This document shows, in pieces, positions 33,642 through 41,938 of a stretch of DNA of 64,000 nt; position 1 is the first letter of the stretch; the number at the start of each line of letters is the position of its first letter. This DNA is from Sulfurimonas sp. HSL3-2. GTDB taxonomy: Bacteria > Campylobacterota > Campylobacteria > Campylobacterales > Sulfurimonadaceae. The notes under the pieces are model-generated. The model was not told the origin of the DNA, made no database searches, and saw only the letters and a list, made by a program, of their open reading frames with translations. Made by a program: the position numbers and the translations under genes. The DNA lies in contig NZ_CP147917.1 of the NCBI RefSeq assembly GCF_039645965.1, positions 124,001-188,000 of the forward strand, written 5' to 3'.

Positions 33642-36185
33642 TTAATTTGAAAAAGTGTTTTGAGGCTTTCCGATATGGAAACCTTGGAGATAGTCTACTT
33701 CCATCTCTTTTAGTGTCTCGACTATCTCTTCATCTTCGACGAACTCTGCAACTGTTTGTACATTCAGCTCTTTGGCAAGCGTCAAGATACTATGGACAAA
33801 TGCACGATCCTGCTTGTCTTTATTGATATTTATAATAAACTCGCCGTCGATCTTCAGATAATCAATAGGGAATTTTTTGATGTAATGAAATGATGAGAAT
33901 CCCGAACCGAAGTCATCGATTGCAAACTTATAACCTGCTAGTTTGAGATTGATGACGAATTTTTCTAATATAGAAAAGTTCTTGACCGTTTCTCTCTCTG
34001 TTATCTCAAAGACGATATTCTCTTTTGAGATGTTGTATTTTGTCACCAGTTTTGTTATAGAATCTGCGTAGTTTCCGACGATCAGAGATTTTGGAGAGAG
34101 ATTGATAAACAGGATTCCCTCATAGTTCTCTTCATTGATCTTTTTGAAAGCATTTTCAATAACCATCAGGTCCATTCTGTTTATCATACTCATGCTTTCG
34201 GCAACTTCGATAAATTCGTAAGCAGGTATGATCCTGCCGTCGATCTCAATACGCATCAGAAGTTCATGTATCTCGACCTTACCGCTTTTTGTGGTACGAA
34301 TAGGCTGAAAATATGGAACGATACGATTGTTTGTCACGGCATCGACAAGGAGTGCCGATTTCGCTTTTTGCTCTTTTACAACAGATAAGATGTCGTCACC
34401 AGAAGGTATCCTGACAGCATTTTTACCCTCTTCTTTTGCTTTGTACATCATACTGTCCGCGATCAGGAACAGTTCTTTTTCTGTTTTCGCGTGATCCGGA
34501 TATATTGATACACCTATGGAAGCTGTAACACCAACATAGCTGCCGTCCGTGCCTAAAAGTTTATAGCTTTCTATTGCATCGACGATCTTATGTGCTATGG
34601 CTAGGGCACCTTTGAGATCACATTCCGGAAGAATAATAGTAAACTCATCTCCTCCGTAACGTGAAAGGATGTCTTCATCTCTTTTGTTTTCATTTAAAAG
34701 TCTGGCGAACTCTTGGAGGAAGATATCCCCGAATGCATGACCATAACGGTCATTGATCGGTTTAAAGTTATCACAGTCTATGACTAAAAGTGCAAACGGG
34801 TATTGATGATGATTTGATCTTTTCATCTCATATTCCAGAAGATCTGTAAATATTCTTTGATTAAACAGACCGGTCAACGGATCATGCGCTGCATAATACT
34901 CAAGATCATTTGTATACTTGTTGATAGCTTTAACCGAACCGACAAGGTTCGCCATAGTCGTTAAAATACTGTCGATAACAATGTGTTTGATAGGGTCTAC
35001 CGCAATATCCGACTGAACGCTGAGACCTACTATCCCGCCGATCTTCGGTGTGTCTAAAAAGAGTGATTTGGTCCTGTGTGCAAAACTCTCGTAGTGAGAA
35101 CTGTTTATACATCTGTTGTGCTCGGATATATTGTGACGGATGCTGTAGTCCGTGTATCCTAAAAAGTGCTCGGTCTGTCTGACCTCTTCACGCACATACT
35201 GCTCAAACTTCTCTTTTACCGATGGTTCAGGGATACCAAACCAAAATATATCGACTTCGAACTGATCATCACCGACTCTAAAGATCGTCATAAGCGTGTA
35301 TGTAGGCATTACCTGATTTATATCACTTAACAACTCACCTATATAATCACGCCAGTCTTTTACTACATCCGATGTGATAATAAACTTGTCAAGAAGCTGC
35401 ACCTCAAACTCTAGAAGGTCTTTATCGACAGCGATCGTCTTCAGCTTTTCTGCCAACAAGTTTACATTTGCAATGATCTGGTTTACTTCTTCAAATTTCA
35501 GATCGATATCTGTAGAGTCGAACTGTTTAAAGTCATTTATAGAGTTGATATTTTGTACTTTATTGTTAAATAGTTTAAGTGAATTTGTTATTTTTGCTGT
35601 CGTGTATCTTGATGCGACAAAAGCTGCAAGTGCAAACAGCGGAAGAACGATCAAGAAGAAATAGACATACTCTAAAAAGGTCTCTTTGATAATATTGATC
35701 AGATTTTGCTGAACCTCAATGACGCCGAGCGTATCACCGACTTTTGCGTTGACATGGCATCTCAGACACTCGTTTCTTGCATTTAAAGGTAAAAGGTTTC
35801 TGAGGTTCCCGTCTTCGCTTATACTTTCTTTCTTTCCGGTTAAAAGAGCACGCTCGATTATGGCGTCTTTTTTGTTTTCACTAACGGTTCCGAAAAGTTC
35901 TTTGACAAGATCGCCTCTATAGATGTTGATCACATAGTTTGAGTCGTTAAAGTTCTCTCTTAGTGAGTACATAAACTCATTAAGATCATCTCTGCTCCAT
36001 CCTTTTTTCATGACCTGATACATGGATGTGAAGACTTGGTTTGAAACCGCATTCGCGTGTTTGATAGCATTCTTTTCAGCTAGAGAAGTATGAAGATATG
36101 TCGTAAAAATAAATATCAGGACAAAAAGTGATGATAAAAGAATTATATTGATCATAAATATAAAATTTTTTAATGTTTTTGGCAT
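33642..36185 (-). CDS. Membrane GGDEF-EAL protein with a periplasmic c-type heme motif
   Basis: An 847-residue c-di-GMP enzyme. A membrane helix (about 8-30), a periplasmic sensor domain (31-168) and a second helix (170-192) are followed by a GAF-like region (290-420), a GGDEF domain with SRYGGDEF at 508-515 and an EAL domain (about 605-845). The EAL half has ELLMRI, FINLSPKSL, FAIDDFGSGFSSF and LKIDGEF, so most catalytic positions are present. In the periplasmic part, CLRCH (Cys140, Cys143, His144) is a CxxCH heme c site, resembling DUF3365/Tll0287-like sensors. Inference: redox or gas sensing controls c-di-GMP. Whether synthesis or breakdown dominates cannot be said. Confidence 0.88.
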   Translation of the reverse strand: MPKTLKNFIFMINIILLSSLFVLIFIFTTYLHTSLAEKNAIKHANAVSNQVFTSMYQVMKKGWSRDDLNEFMYSLRENFNDSNYVINIYRGDLVKELFGTVSENKKDAIIERALLTGKKESISEDGNLRNLLPLNARNECLRCHVNAKVGDTLGVIEVQQNLINIIKETFLEYVYFFLIVLPLFALAAFVASRYTTAKITNSLKLFNNKVQNINSINDFKQFDSTDIDLKFEEVNQIIANVNLLAEKLKTIAVDKDLLEFEVQLLDKFIITSDVVKDWRDYIGELLSDINQVMPTYTLMTIFRVGDDQFEVDIFWFGIPEPSVKEKFEQYVREEVRQTEHFLGYTDYSIRHNISEHNRCINSSHYESFAHRTKSLFLDTPKIGGIVGLSVQSDIAVDPIKHIVIDSILTTMANLVGSVKAINKYTNDLEYYAAHDPLTGLFNQRIFTDLLEYEMKRSNHHQYPFALLVIDCDNFKPINDRYGHAFGDIFLQEFARLLNENKRDEDILSRYGGDEFTIILPECDLKGALAIAHKIVDAIESYKLLGTDGSYVGVTASIGVSIYPDHAKTEKELFLIADSMMYKAKEEGKNAVRIPSGDDILSVVKEQKAKSALLVDAVTNNRIVPYFQPIRTTKSGKVEIHELLMRIEIDGRIIPAYEFIEVAESMSMINRMDLMVIENAFKKINEENYEGILFINLSPKSLIVGNYADSITKLVTKYNISKENIVFEITERETVKNFSILEKFVINLKLAGYKFAIDDFGSGFSSFHYIKKFPIDYLKIDGEFIININKDKQDRAFVHSILTLAKELNVQTVAEFVEDEEIVETLKEMEVDYLQGFHIGKPQNTFSN

Positions 36186-36323
36186 AATGATTCCTAGGTT
36201 ATATTGGTCGATAGTATATCAAAAAAGTTGTTTTTTATTGTGTGGAAAGAGATTTGAAAAGCCTATAATCGATAATTTAATAAAGAAGTTGATAAAAAGT
36301 TGATAATCAATTTTTTAAAAGGA

Positions 36324-37019
36324 TTACTTAATAAATATGTTTTCAGTAGCTACCTTATATCCTTGATTAGAATAATTTTTAATCAAGTTCGCATTGCCGG
36401 CTTTCTTTCTTATATTGCTTATAATACTTGTCAATGTATTTCTGTTCATATACATATTATCCCAGACATAATTTTCGATCTCATCATAGCTGACGATTCT
36501 ATTACTGTTTTGAATCAGATATGAAAGGAGCTTATTCTCTTTTGTAGTAAGTTCTATATGTTTATCTTTATGGATGAGTAGACTATTGTGAGGCTCAAAT
36601 GAGATCTTATCTTCCATGAAATAGATTATGCGCATTGTATTTACAATATCTTCAAGGGCTTTTTCCATATCTTCTAATTGGATCGGTTCAAAAAGCAGTG
36701 TTACGTTATTTGCGCAATCAGAATTGGATATCGCATCTCGAAGTGCTTCGGAAGCAAGGATTAAAAAGGCAGCTTCTGTATCTACTTGTTTGATTTTTTT
36801 GATTATATCTTCACATAAGTGATAATCTTCAACAACGTGTATCATCACAACATTAGGTTTTATCTCTAAATAATGCTTCAATGAGTCTTTATAGTCGGTA
36901 ATATGGACACGATCGCACAGTAGTTCAAACGGCATAACATGATAATCGTGTTCTACTCCCTTTTCAACTATATAAAGTATTTTTATTAGGTGCAGTTTGT
37001 TTTTTGGCTCAATATTCAT
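36324..37019 (-). CDS. Atypical OmpR-type response regulator
   Basis: A 231-residue protein with an N-terminal receiver-like domain (about 12-125) and a C-terminal winged helix (130-228; LTTKENKLLSYLIQNSNRIVSYDEIENYVWD). The receiver lacks the phosphorylation set: the acceptor Asp position is His61 (VVMIHVVED), the acidic pair is only partly present (VEK), and the conserved Lys is Glu111 (LLFEPIQ). It should therefore work without phosphorylation. It lies between two c-di-GMP genes on the same strand, 138 bases upstream of the GGDEF-EAL gene and 30 bases downstream of the PAS-GGDEF gene, and could control either. Confidence 0.85.
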   Translation of the reverse strand: MNIEPKNKLHLIKILYIVEKGVEHDYHVMPFELLCDRVHITDYKDSLKHYLEIKPNVVMIHVVEDYHLCEDIIKKIKQVDTEAAFLILASEALRDAISNSDCANNVTLLFEPIQLEDMEKALEDIVNTMRIIYFMEDKISFEPHNSLLIHKDKHIELTTKENKLLSYLIQNSNRIVSYDEIENYVWDNMYMNRNTLTSIISNIRKKAGNANLIKNYSNQGYKVATENIFIK

Positions 37020-37049
37020 AATTAGTATTCTCTTATTGTATAAAATGTA

Positions 37050-38414
37050 TTAAATAAAATGGATCTGGTTACGCCCATTATGCTTCGCTTGATAAAGTGC
37101 GTCATCTACACGTTTAAAAATATCTTTGACAGTATCATCTGCTTTTGGAAGAGTGATCCCAAGACTAATAGTGACCTTACTGACATGATCAAAAAGAGAA
37201 GCTTCGACACTGACTCTTATCTTTTGTGCTACTGCGATCACTTCATCCTTGTTGCTAAGTCCGGGAGCGAGGATCATAAATTCTTCACCGCCCCATCTTG
37301 CAAATATATCGCTTCTTCTAATCTTTGAATCGATCACTTCACATATACTTTTTAAGATCCTGTCACCTGCATCATGGCCGTAGTTGTCGTTTATATCTTT
37401 AAAATGATCGATGTCTATCATTATAAGAGCAAATGTACTATTATAGCGTTTTAATTTATCTACCTCTGCCTCGATAACTTCGAGAAATTTTTGCCGATTA
37501 TAGATGCCGGTCAAAAGGTCGGTTGTCGCTTGCTGATGGAGATCATGTTCTAATGCAATCCGATCAGAGATATCTTTTCCGGTAGCTACATAGTATTGGA
37601 TATTTGACTTTTCATCTGTAATGGGAGATATTGTTTCAGCTTCATGGTAGATGGTTCCGTCTTTTTTTCTATTTATAAAAACACTGCTGTACGTTTGACC
37701 GTTTTGAATAGTCTGCCAGAATTTTTTATAAAAGAGATCGTCATGTTCACCGGACTTGAACATTCGCGGTGTCTGTCCGATGGTTTCTTCCAAGGTATAA
37801 CCTGAGTGCTTTAGCAGAGCATCGTTTGCAAAGAGTATGACTCCGCTAGAATCAGTGATGCGGACCATATCATCTGTCTGTTTCACTGCTTGAGTCAAGA
37901 TACTCATGTTGTGAAGCTCTTGTAATGAATAGTTCGAAACATTGGAAATAGTCTGCTTCATGATACTTTGAAATCTTTTTTCACTATGGATGAGTTGCCG
38001 TTCGACTGTTCGTTTTTCTGTTATATCTTTGATGATAGTAAAAAAATTGACAGCATTGTCTGCATCATCTCTTTCAATGATCGTATGAACGTCTACCCAG
38101 CGAATATCGCCGTTAAAAGAGATAATGCGATACATCTGGTTAAAACAATCTATGTGCGGTTTGTTTTTATTGGTCTGTATTTCCAGTATGACACGATTGC
38201 GGTCTTCATGGTGAATTATCTGGATATATTGTTTTGTATTATTTAAAAAATCTTCTTGTGTGTAACCGAATTGCTGAATGTTCTTTGAAACATAGTTTAA
38301 ACTCCACTCTTTATCTATTATCCACGATAGAAATATAAAGGAAGAGCCGTTAATAAAAGGATTAAATCTTTCAAAATCTTTTTCTTGGGTACCTGCATTT
38401 TGTGTTTTCATCAA
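37050..38414 (-). CDS. PAS-PAS-GGDEF diguanylate cyclase
   Basis: A 454-residue cytoplasmic protein with no membrane helix. PAS1 (about 22-140) has YVSKNIQQFGYTQEDF and a PAC motif; PAS2 (about 172-290) has DMVRITDSSGVILFANDALLKHSGYTLEE and YYVATGKDISDR. The GGDEF domain (295-454) has LTGIYNRQKF, MIDIDHFKDINDNYGHDAGDRIL and ARWGGEEF, all consistent with active c-di-GMP synthesis. It is the first gene of the 33.6-38.4 kb signalling group. Two ATGs start the frame (38414, 38411). The ligand of the PAS domains is unknown. Confidence 0.9.
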   Translation of the reverse strand: MMKTQNAGTQEKDFERFNPFINGSSFIFLSWIIDKEWSLNYVSKNIQQFGYTQEDFLNNTKQYIQIIHHEDRNRVILEIQTNKNKPHIDCFNQMYRIISFNGDIRWVDVHTIIERDDADNAVNFFTIIKDITEKRTVERQLIHSEKRFQSIMKQTISNVSNYSLQELHNMSILTQAVKQTDDMVRITDSSGVILFANDALLKHSGYTLEETIGQTPRMFKSGEHDDLFYKKFWQTIQNGQTYSSVFINRKKDGTIYHEAETISPITDEKSNIQYYVATGKDISDRIALEHDLHQQATTDLLTGIYNRQKFLEVIEAEVDKLKRYNSTFALIMIDIDHFKDINDNYGHDAGDRILKSICEVIDSKIRRSDIFARWGGEEFMILAPGLSNKDEVIAVAQKIRVSVEASLFDHVSKVTISLGITLPKADDTVKDIFKRVDDALYQAKHNGRNQIHFI

Positions 38415-38666
38415 TTATCTGTTTCCTATTATAGAACAACATTATTATCATCATAACTATTTTATTTATACACGACTATTATTAATTATCGCATTTTTTT
38501 CTCAATATATTCTCAATAAACATAGATTGTATCTAGTTTTTAACATTTTTAAATTGAAATTGTTAATTTTATGCACTCACTTATTTGTAAATATTATTTC
38601 GGTGCTATACTATTGCTTTGTTTAGGTATTAGAATGTGTTCATAAGAAACTGACAAAGGGGTGTTT

Positions 38667-39005
38667 ATGCTTATAGAGATGTTTACAGATTACATTCGTA
38701 ATCGCAAAGATTTAAGAGAGTATGTAGAAAAACGTAAAACGATTCACGAACGCGGTGAATTTAATGATGCTGCACTTATAACGGTACAAGAAAATCTGGA
38801 GAGGTTAAAGGCAGAAAATCCGGATATATATGAAAAGATGTATGAGGTACTTGAAGAGGTATTTGAAAGAAATGTAGGACAAGTCGTTGATTATCCGCTT
38901 GATTTTGCACGCGAGATATTAAAGATGTATAAAAACAGACCTGTCGAAACGATCTACGAAGAGTACAAAGAGGTTCTTGAACATAAATACCAGACGATGA
39001 GCTGA
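38667..39005 (+). CDS. Conserved hypothetical protein, helical
   Basis: A 112-residue, highly charged helical protein (MLIEMFTDYIRNRKDLREYV onward) that I do not recognise. A GTG six bases earlier is in frame, but AAAGGGG sits five bases before ATG 38667, so I use that. A -10-like TATACT lies about 60 bases upstream (38608-38613). A terminator-like hairpin follows, so it appears to be a monocistronic gene. It marks the chromosomal side next to the tRNA-Leu-derived repeats. Confidence 0.7.
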   Translation: MLIEMFTDYIRNRKDLREYVEKRKTIHERGEFNDAALITVQENLERLKAENPDIYEKMYEVLEEVFERNVGQVVDYPLDFAREILKMYKNRPVETIYEEYKEVLEHKYQTMS

Positions 39006-39020
39006 ATTATTTATCTTCAT

Positions 39021-39064
39021 GATGATGCTTTGAGCCTAATGCCAAAAGAGCATCATCCCTTTTT
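39021..39064 (+). terminator. Rho-independent terminator candidate
   Basis: GATGATGCT (39021-39029) and AGCATCATC (39049-39057) form a perfect 9-bp stem followed by CCTTTTT. It lies 15 bases after the stop of the small helical protein gene. The loop of 19 bases is long but can pair further internally (TT with AA). Confidence 0.6.
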
Positions 39065-39188
39065 GTAAGTTGTATCCTTCGCTGATAAGTAACGGTGGAT
39101 ATAGTTTTTTCTTCATTTAACTTTATAATTTTCTATCCATACGCCATATTAGTTTTTTATGTTTTTTTTTATTTTTTATAGATTTATG

Positions 39189-39217
39189 TGATTATTTTTC
39201 CAAAAAGTAGCTATAAT
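39189..39217 (+). promoter_or_regulatory. Candidate promoter for the 35-residue membrane peptide
   Basis: TATAAT (39212-39217) is a perfect -10, with a weak -35 TGATTA (39189-39194) 17 bases upstream. Transcription would start near 39224, about 30 bases before the small reading frame. Confidence 0.45.
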
Positions 39218-39252
39218 ACATAAAGTAATACAAAATAAAACAAGGAAAAACA

Positions 39253-39360
39253 ATGTTATTACAAGAGGAAGCAGAGAACAATAAAAGATTTCTCTGGTAT
39301 ATTTGTATCATCAGTGCTGTTTATTTTTTGTGGTGTACAACTGAAGTCTGTCATCTCTAA
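39253..39360 (+). CDS. Small single-span membrane peptide
   Basis: A 35-residue frame starting MLLQEEAENNKRF, with one hydrophobic helix (FLWYICIISAVYFLWC) and a short end containing three cysteines in total. CAAGGAAAAACA before the ATG gives a good ribosome-binding site, and a perfect -10 hexamer lies 36 bases upstream. It is in the otherwise gene-free 39.0-39.44 kb gap, 30 bases from a tRNA-Leu-like remnant. It could be a small membrane protein or toxin-like peptide of the accessory region; no family is recognised. Chance occurrence is possible at this size. Confidence 0.45.
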   Translation: MLLQEEAENNKRFLWYICIISAVYFLWCTTEVCHL

Positions 39361-39390
39361 GATAGAAGTTTAGAATATTTTTGCTAGTAT

Positions 39391-39422
39391 GGAGGAGAGG
39401 AGTTGCACCTCTACATCCTAAG
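39391..39422 (-). repeat. Degenerate tRNA-Leu 3'-half remnant (outer copy)
   Basis: The plus-strand segment matches the tRNA-Leu(TAG) T-arm region (49981-50007) at 22 of 27 bases, then joins TCCTAAG of the anticodon loop after a 14-base deletion. Orientation is the same as in tRNA-Leu. It lies just beyond the 3' end of the YeeE/YedE pair and looks like an old, decayed attachment site. Confidence 0.5.
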
Positions 39423-39440
39423 TTGACTATCTAATCTTTT

Positions 39441-40043
39441 TCATATCTTTTCATTTTTAAAATCTGCTGGATCCTTATACTCTAAAGTCGGCAAAAAGTA
39501 TGCTGTGAGTAAGAGTACGACACTAAATATAAGTACAATAATCAAAGAGTATTCTGAGAAAAAATGTATGAGTTGAGGTTTTCCTAGATCAGGCCTCATT
39601 AACTCTTTTATCCATGGATAAGCAAATGTAAAAACTGCTCCTCCGACCATTCCGCCTATAACACCTACGAAAGCATCTACTCTTCCTTCTGAAACCGAGA
39701 CAAAAAAAGCAGAGGGACATTTTCCCAGTATTACCAAACCTATTCCAAAAAGTATGGCTCCGATGATAAGACCACTAAGAAAAATCGGTTTTACGGAATA
39801 GCTTGCATAACCGTTTTGAACTAAAAAATAAAATCCCACACTAGAGAGTGCTACTGTTGTCATAGCCATTCTCGGGACCAAAGTGTCTTCAAATATCATA
39901 AATCCGGCCATCTTCTCAAACTTATCAAGCCTTGAATATAAAATGATCGCACCGAAGAAAAATCCGATTAGCAACACTATCCACACAGAACCGTGACCTT
40001 CATGAGCAACTACATCAAACATCTTAGAAATACTATCTATCAT
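39441..40043 (-). CDS. YeeE/YedE-family transporter, second half
   Basis: A 200-residue membrane protein with about five helices. GLVILGKCPSAFFVSVSEGR holds the conserved Cys of the YeeE/YedE fold, followed by the GVIGGMVGGAVFTFAYPWIKE helix. Family members (TsuA, PmpA/B) import thiosulfate or related sulfur compounds through paired Cys sites. Here the fold is split over two genes; this one starts 11 bases inside the end of the other, so both halves are made together. It probably forms the pore with its partner. Importing sulfur substrates fits the physiology of this group. Confidence 0.85.
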   Translation of the reverse strand: MIDSISKMFDVVAHEGHGSVWIVLLIGFFFGAIILYSRLDKFEKMAGFMIFEDTLVPRMAMTTVALSSVGFYFLVQNGYASYSVKPIFLSGLIIGAILFGIGLVILGKCPSAFFVSVSEGRVDAFVGVIGGMVGGAVFTFAYPWIKELMRPDLGKPQLIHFFSEYSLIIVLIFSVVLLLTAYFLPTLEYKDPADFKNEKI

Positions 40044-40551
40044 TTTTACAAACCTTTTTCTTATAAAAAAACCTTCCGGTAATCACACCAGTACCGAGTG
40101 CTACAATGGCAAAGATAATACCGCTAATAGCTAGTTGGCTTCCTCCTGAAAGTATATGTCCTGCATTGCATCCTCCAGCGAGTCTAGCTCCGAAAACCAT
40201 TAAAAACCCTGCAATAAAACTCCAGATCATACGAGATTTTACAGAGCTGTTCTTTCTCTCCTTCCAGAGTGTCGGTATATAGCTGATATGAAATGATTTT
40301 GTGACAAAAACAGACATAAAAAGTCCGCCGAAAAATGCACCTATGAGCATTACACCTTCCCAAGCTCCCGATTTTTCTATCTCTGCGGTATACATATAAT
40401 TATTAGAGTCAAGTCCGAACAGTACTGTTGAAAGATAAGCCATCCCTGTAGAAGCCCCTATCGGACGATCCGCCCCAATACTTGAAAAACTAAAAAAGAA
40501 CAGCAAACTCATAGCTATTCCACCGATCCACCATGGTATTTGTCTAGGCAT
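40033..40551 (-). CDS. YeeE/YedE-family transporter, first half
   Basis: A 172-residue membrane protein with four to five helices. The signature GARLAGGCNAGHILSGGSQLAISG is at about residues 118-141, with the Cys and His that bind or relay the sulfur anion in YeeE-type transporters. It is the first gene of a two-gene transcript with the second half. A perfect 27-base palindrome lies 27-53 bases upstream of the start codon. The pair is bracketed by tRNA-Leu-derived repeats, suggesting it came with a mobile element. Confidence 0.87.
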   Translation of the reverse strand: MPRQIPWWIGGIAMSLLFFFSFSSIGADRPIGASTGMAYLSTVLFGLDSNNYMYTAEIEKSGAWEGVMLIGAFFGGLFMSVFVTKSFHISYIPTLWKERKNSSVKSRMIWSFIAGFLMVFGARLAGGCNAGHILSGGSQLAISGIIFAIVALGTGVITGRFFYKKKVCKNDR

Positions 40552-40577
40552 TGTAACTCCATCTATTTTAAATCTAA

Positions 40578-40604
40578 AAAACGTTAAGTTGAACTTAACG
40601 TTTT
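40578..40604. promoter_or_regulatory. Perfect 27-base palindrome upstream of the YeeE/YedE genes (probable operator)
   Basis: AAAACGTTAAGTT-G-AACTTAACGTTTT has 13-base arms with no mismatch around one central base. It sits 27 bases upstream of the first start codon, within the likely promoter. The symmetry and size suit a dimeric repressor such as ArsR, TetR or a sulfur-responsive regulator; no regulator gene lies next to it. No second copy was seen in the window. Confidence 0.6.
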
Positions 40605-40740
40605 GAATTATAGATAAAAAATCTTAAAGCCGTATAAATAGAATAAAAGTTGGATTAGCAATTAAATGAATATTGAAGTGTAATTTTTAAATGAGTTTTG
40701 ATTGTATTGAAAGTTTTTGAAAGTATCTACACATGATAGA

Positions 40741-40793
40741 TGGTGAAGATGAGAAGAATTGAACCTCCACACCGTGAGGCACCAGATCCTAAG
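40741..40793 (-). repeat. tRNA-Leu(TAG) 3'-half copy (attachment-site remnant)
   Basis: The segment matches 49975-50027 of the intact tRNA-Leu gene at 47 of 53 bases, from the encoded CCA end to the anticodon loop, in the same orientation. Identity stops exactly in the anticodon loop (CCTAAG). AATGAGTTT also recurs in the 3' flank of both copies. It cannot make a tRNA (only half). This is the expected scar of an integrase that crosses over in a tRNA anticodon loop. Confidence 0.75.
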
Positions 40794-40899
40794 ACTTACT
40801 TTGGTATCTTATACCTAGGTATATGTAGTGCTATACAGCGGCTTTTTTAGGGATTTCCTTATTTTGAAAATGATATGTAGATATATCTATTTATATACT

Positions 40900-40921
40900 A
40901 AACCGTACCCAAACCGTACCC
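40900..40921. repeat. Tandem 11-base direct repeat AAACCGTACCC x2
   Basis: Two perfect head-to-tail copies of AAACCGTACCC occupy 40900-40921, about 107 bases from the tRNA-Leu half-copy and 25 bases beyond the lpxR stop. The 11-base spacing equals one helical turn, as for protein-binding sites such as integrase arm-type sites. No integrase gene is nearby. Confidence 0.55.
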
Positions 40922-40945
40922 TGATCTTAAATTAGGAATACATTC

Positions 40946-41938
40946 TCAATTAAATTGTAAAGATAGGTTGATGCGGGCAAAACTTGCTGATTGAGGATTC
41001 GCAACCGTTGGTTGAGATGGAAAAAAATCTATTGCTAAACTAAAGTTTTTCATATACCAGCTCACACCAAAGTTAACTATAGGTAAAAAGTAGGGACGCT
41101 CATAACTGTAACCGAACCGTTTACTCTCGTCATAAAGGTAAAGGTATGCAATAGCATTTAAATGAACGCCTCCGTGTATATCCCATCCTATCGAACTATT
41201 TTTTTGATCAAGTTCTATCATATCACCTTTTGAGCTATTAAATAGTCCACTCACACTTTCAAAATTATAGGGCATATTGTGTCCATAGCGTATAGAGCTG
41301 CCTACACCGGCTCCGCAGTAAAAATTACCGACATCTGCATAATAGCTGTTAAACCATTCAAAACGCTGTGAATGCTTGTAACTGCCCATAAATTGTTTGA
41401 TGCCGTGGATATAGCCAAGTTGTGTGACTACTCTGGTTCCTAGTTGATTGTTCCATCCTTTTGGATCGGTTGATCCGACGATAGTATGAACGGTTTTTTG
41501 CAGCTTCTCGGCTCCTGAGTCCGGGCCTACCATACCGATAGTTAAACGGTATTCGTCAAAATCATCCTTATCCCAAGACAAAAGCGAAAAACTATTGCTG
41601 AGTAGGCCCATGTAGGGAACATCATTGTATATTGGTTCACTCTTTGTAAGATCTTTCGGGGTGATGATCATCTCCTGTACACTTATGGTACCTGCGCGTT
41701 TACGGCTAGTAAAAGATGCACCTGCGAGTTCCAGTATGTTGCTCAAAAACTCGACATAAGCCTGACCAAACCCATTGCTCATCTTGCCGTTGTATGTGTC
41801 ACTCATCCAACCGATCTGAAGTCCGGCACTATAATGGTCATCTGAATCAAAAGGCAAGTCATTATCATGTACCAAATAGACACTGTCGGCAAGTAACGGC
41901 AAAGCCATTACCAAAAAGAGTAGGAAAGTTCGCCTCAT
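40946..41938 (-). CDS. lpxR: LpxR-like outer-membrane lipid A deacylase (DUF2219)
   Basis: A 330-residue outer-membrane protein with signal peptide [19 protein letters not shown]. The N-terminal HDNDLPFDSDDHYSAGLQIGW corresponds to the END-x-F-x-x-x-DRYYTxG motif of LpxR, which holds the catalytic Asn/Asp, and the last residue is a Phe-Asn end of beta-barrel character (INLSLQFN). LpxR removes the 3'-acyloxyacyl chain of lipid A. The start overlaps the permease gene by 4 bases, making it the last gene of the TetR-headed export operon. Catalytic identity of every residue cannot be confirmed by eye. Confidence 0.78.
   Translation of the reverse strand: MRRTFLLFLVMALPLLADSVYLVHDNDLPFDSDDHYSAGLQIGWMSDTYNGKMSNGFGQAYVEFLSNILELAGASFTSRKRAGTISVQEMIITPKDLTKSEPIYNDVPYMGLLSNSFSLLSWDKDDFDEYRLTIGMVGPDSGAEKLQKTVHTIVGSTDPKGWNNQLGTRVVTQLGYIHGIKQFMGSYKHSQRFEWFNSYYADVGNFYCGAGVGSSIRYGHNMPYNFESVSGLFNSSKGDMIELDQKNSSIGWDIHGGVHLNAIAYLYLYDESKRFGYSYERPYFLPIVNFGVSWYMKNFSLAIDFFPSQPTVANPQSASFARINLSLQFN

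Noticed and set aside
39006-39440. Second intact tRNA gene at 39.39 or 40.74 kb
   Set aside because: Only the 3' half is present, the acceptor partner strand is missing and bases differ at key positions; these are remnants, not tRNA genes.
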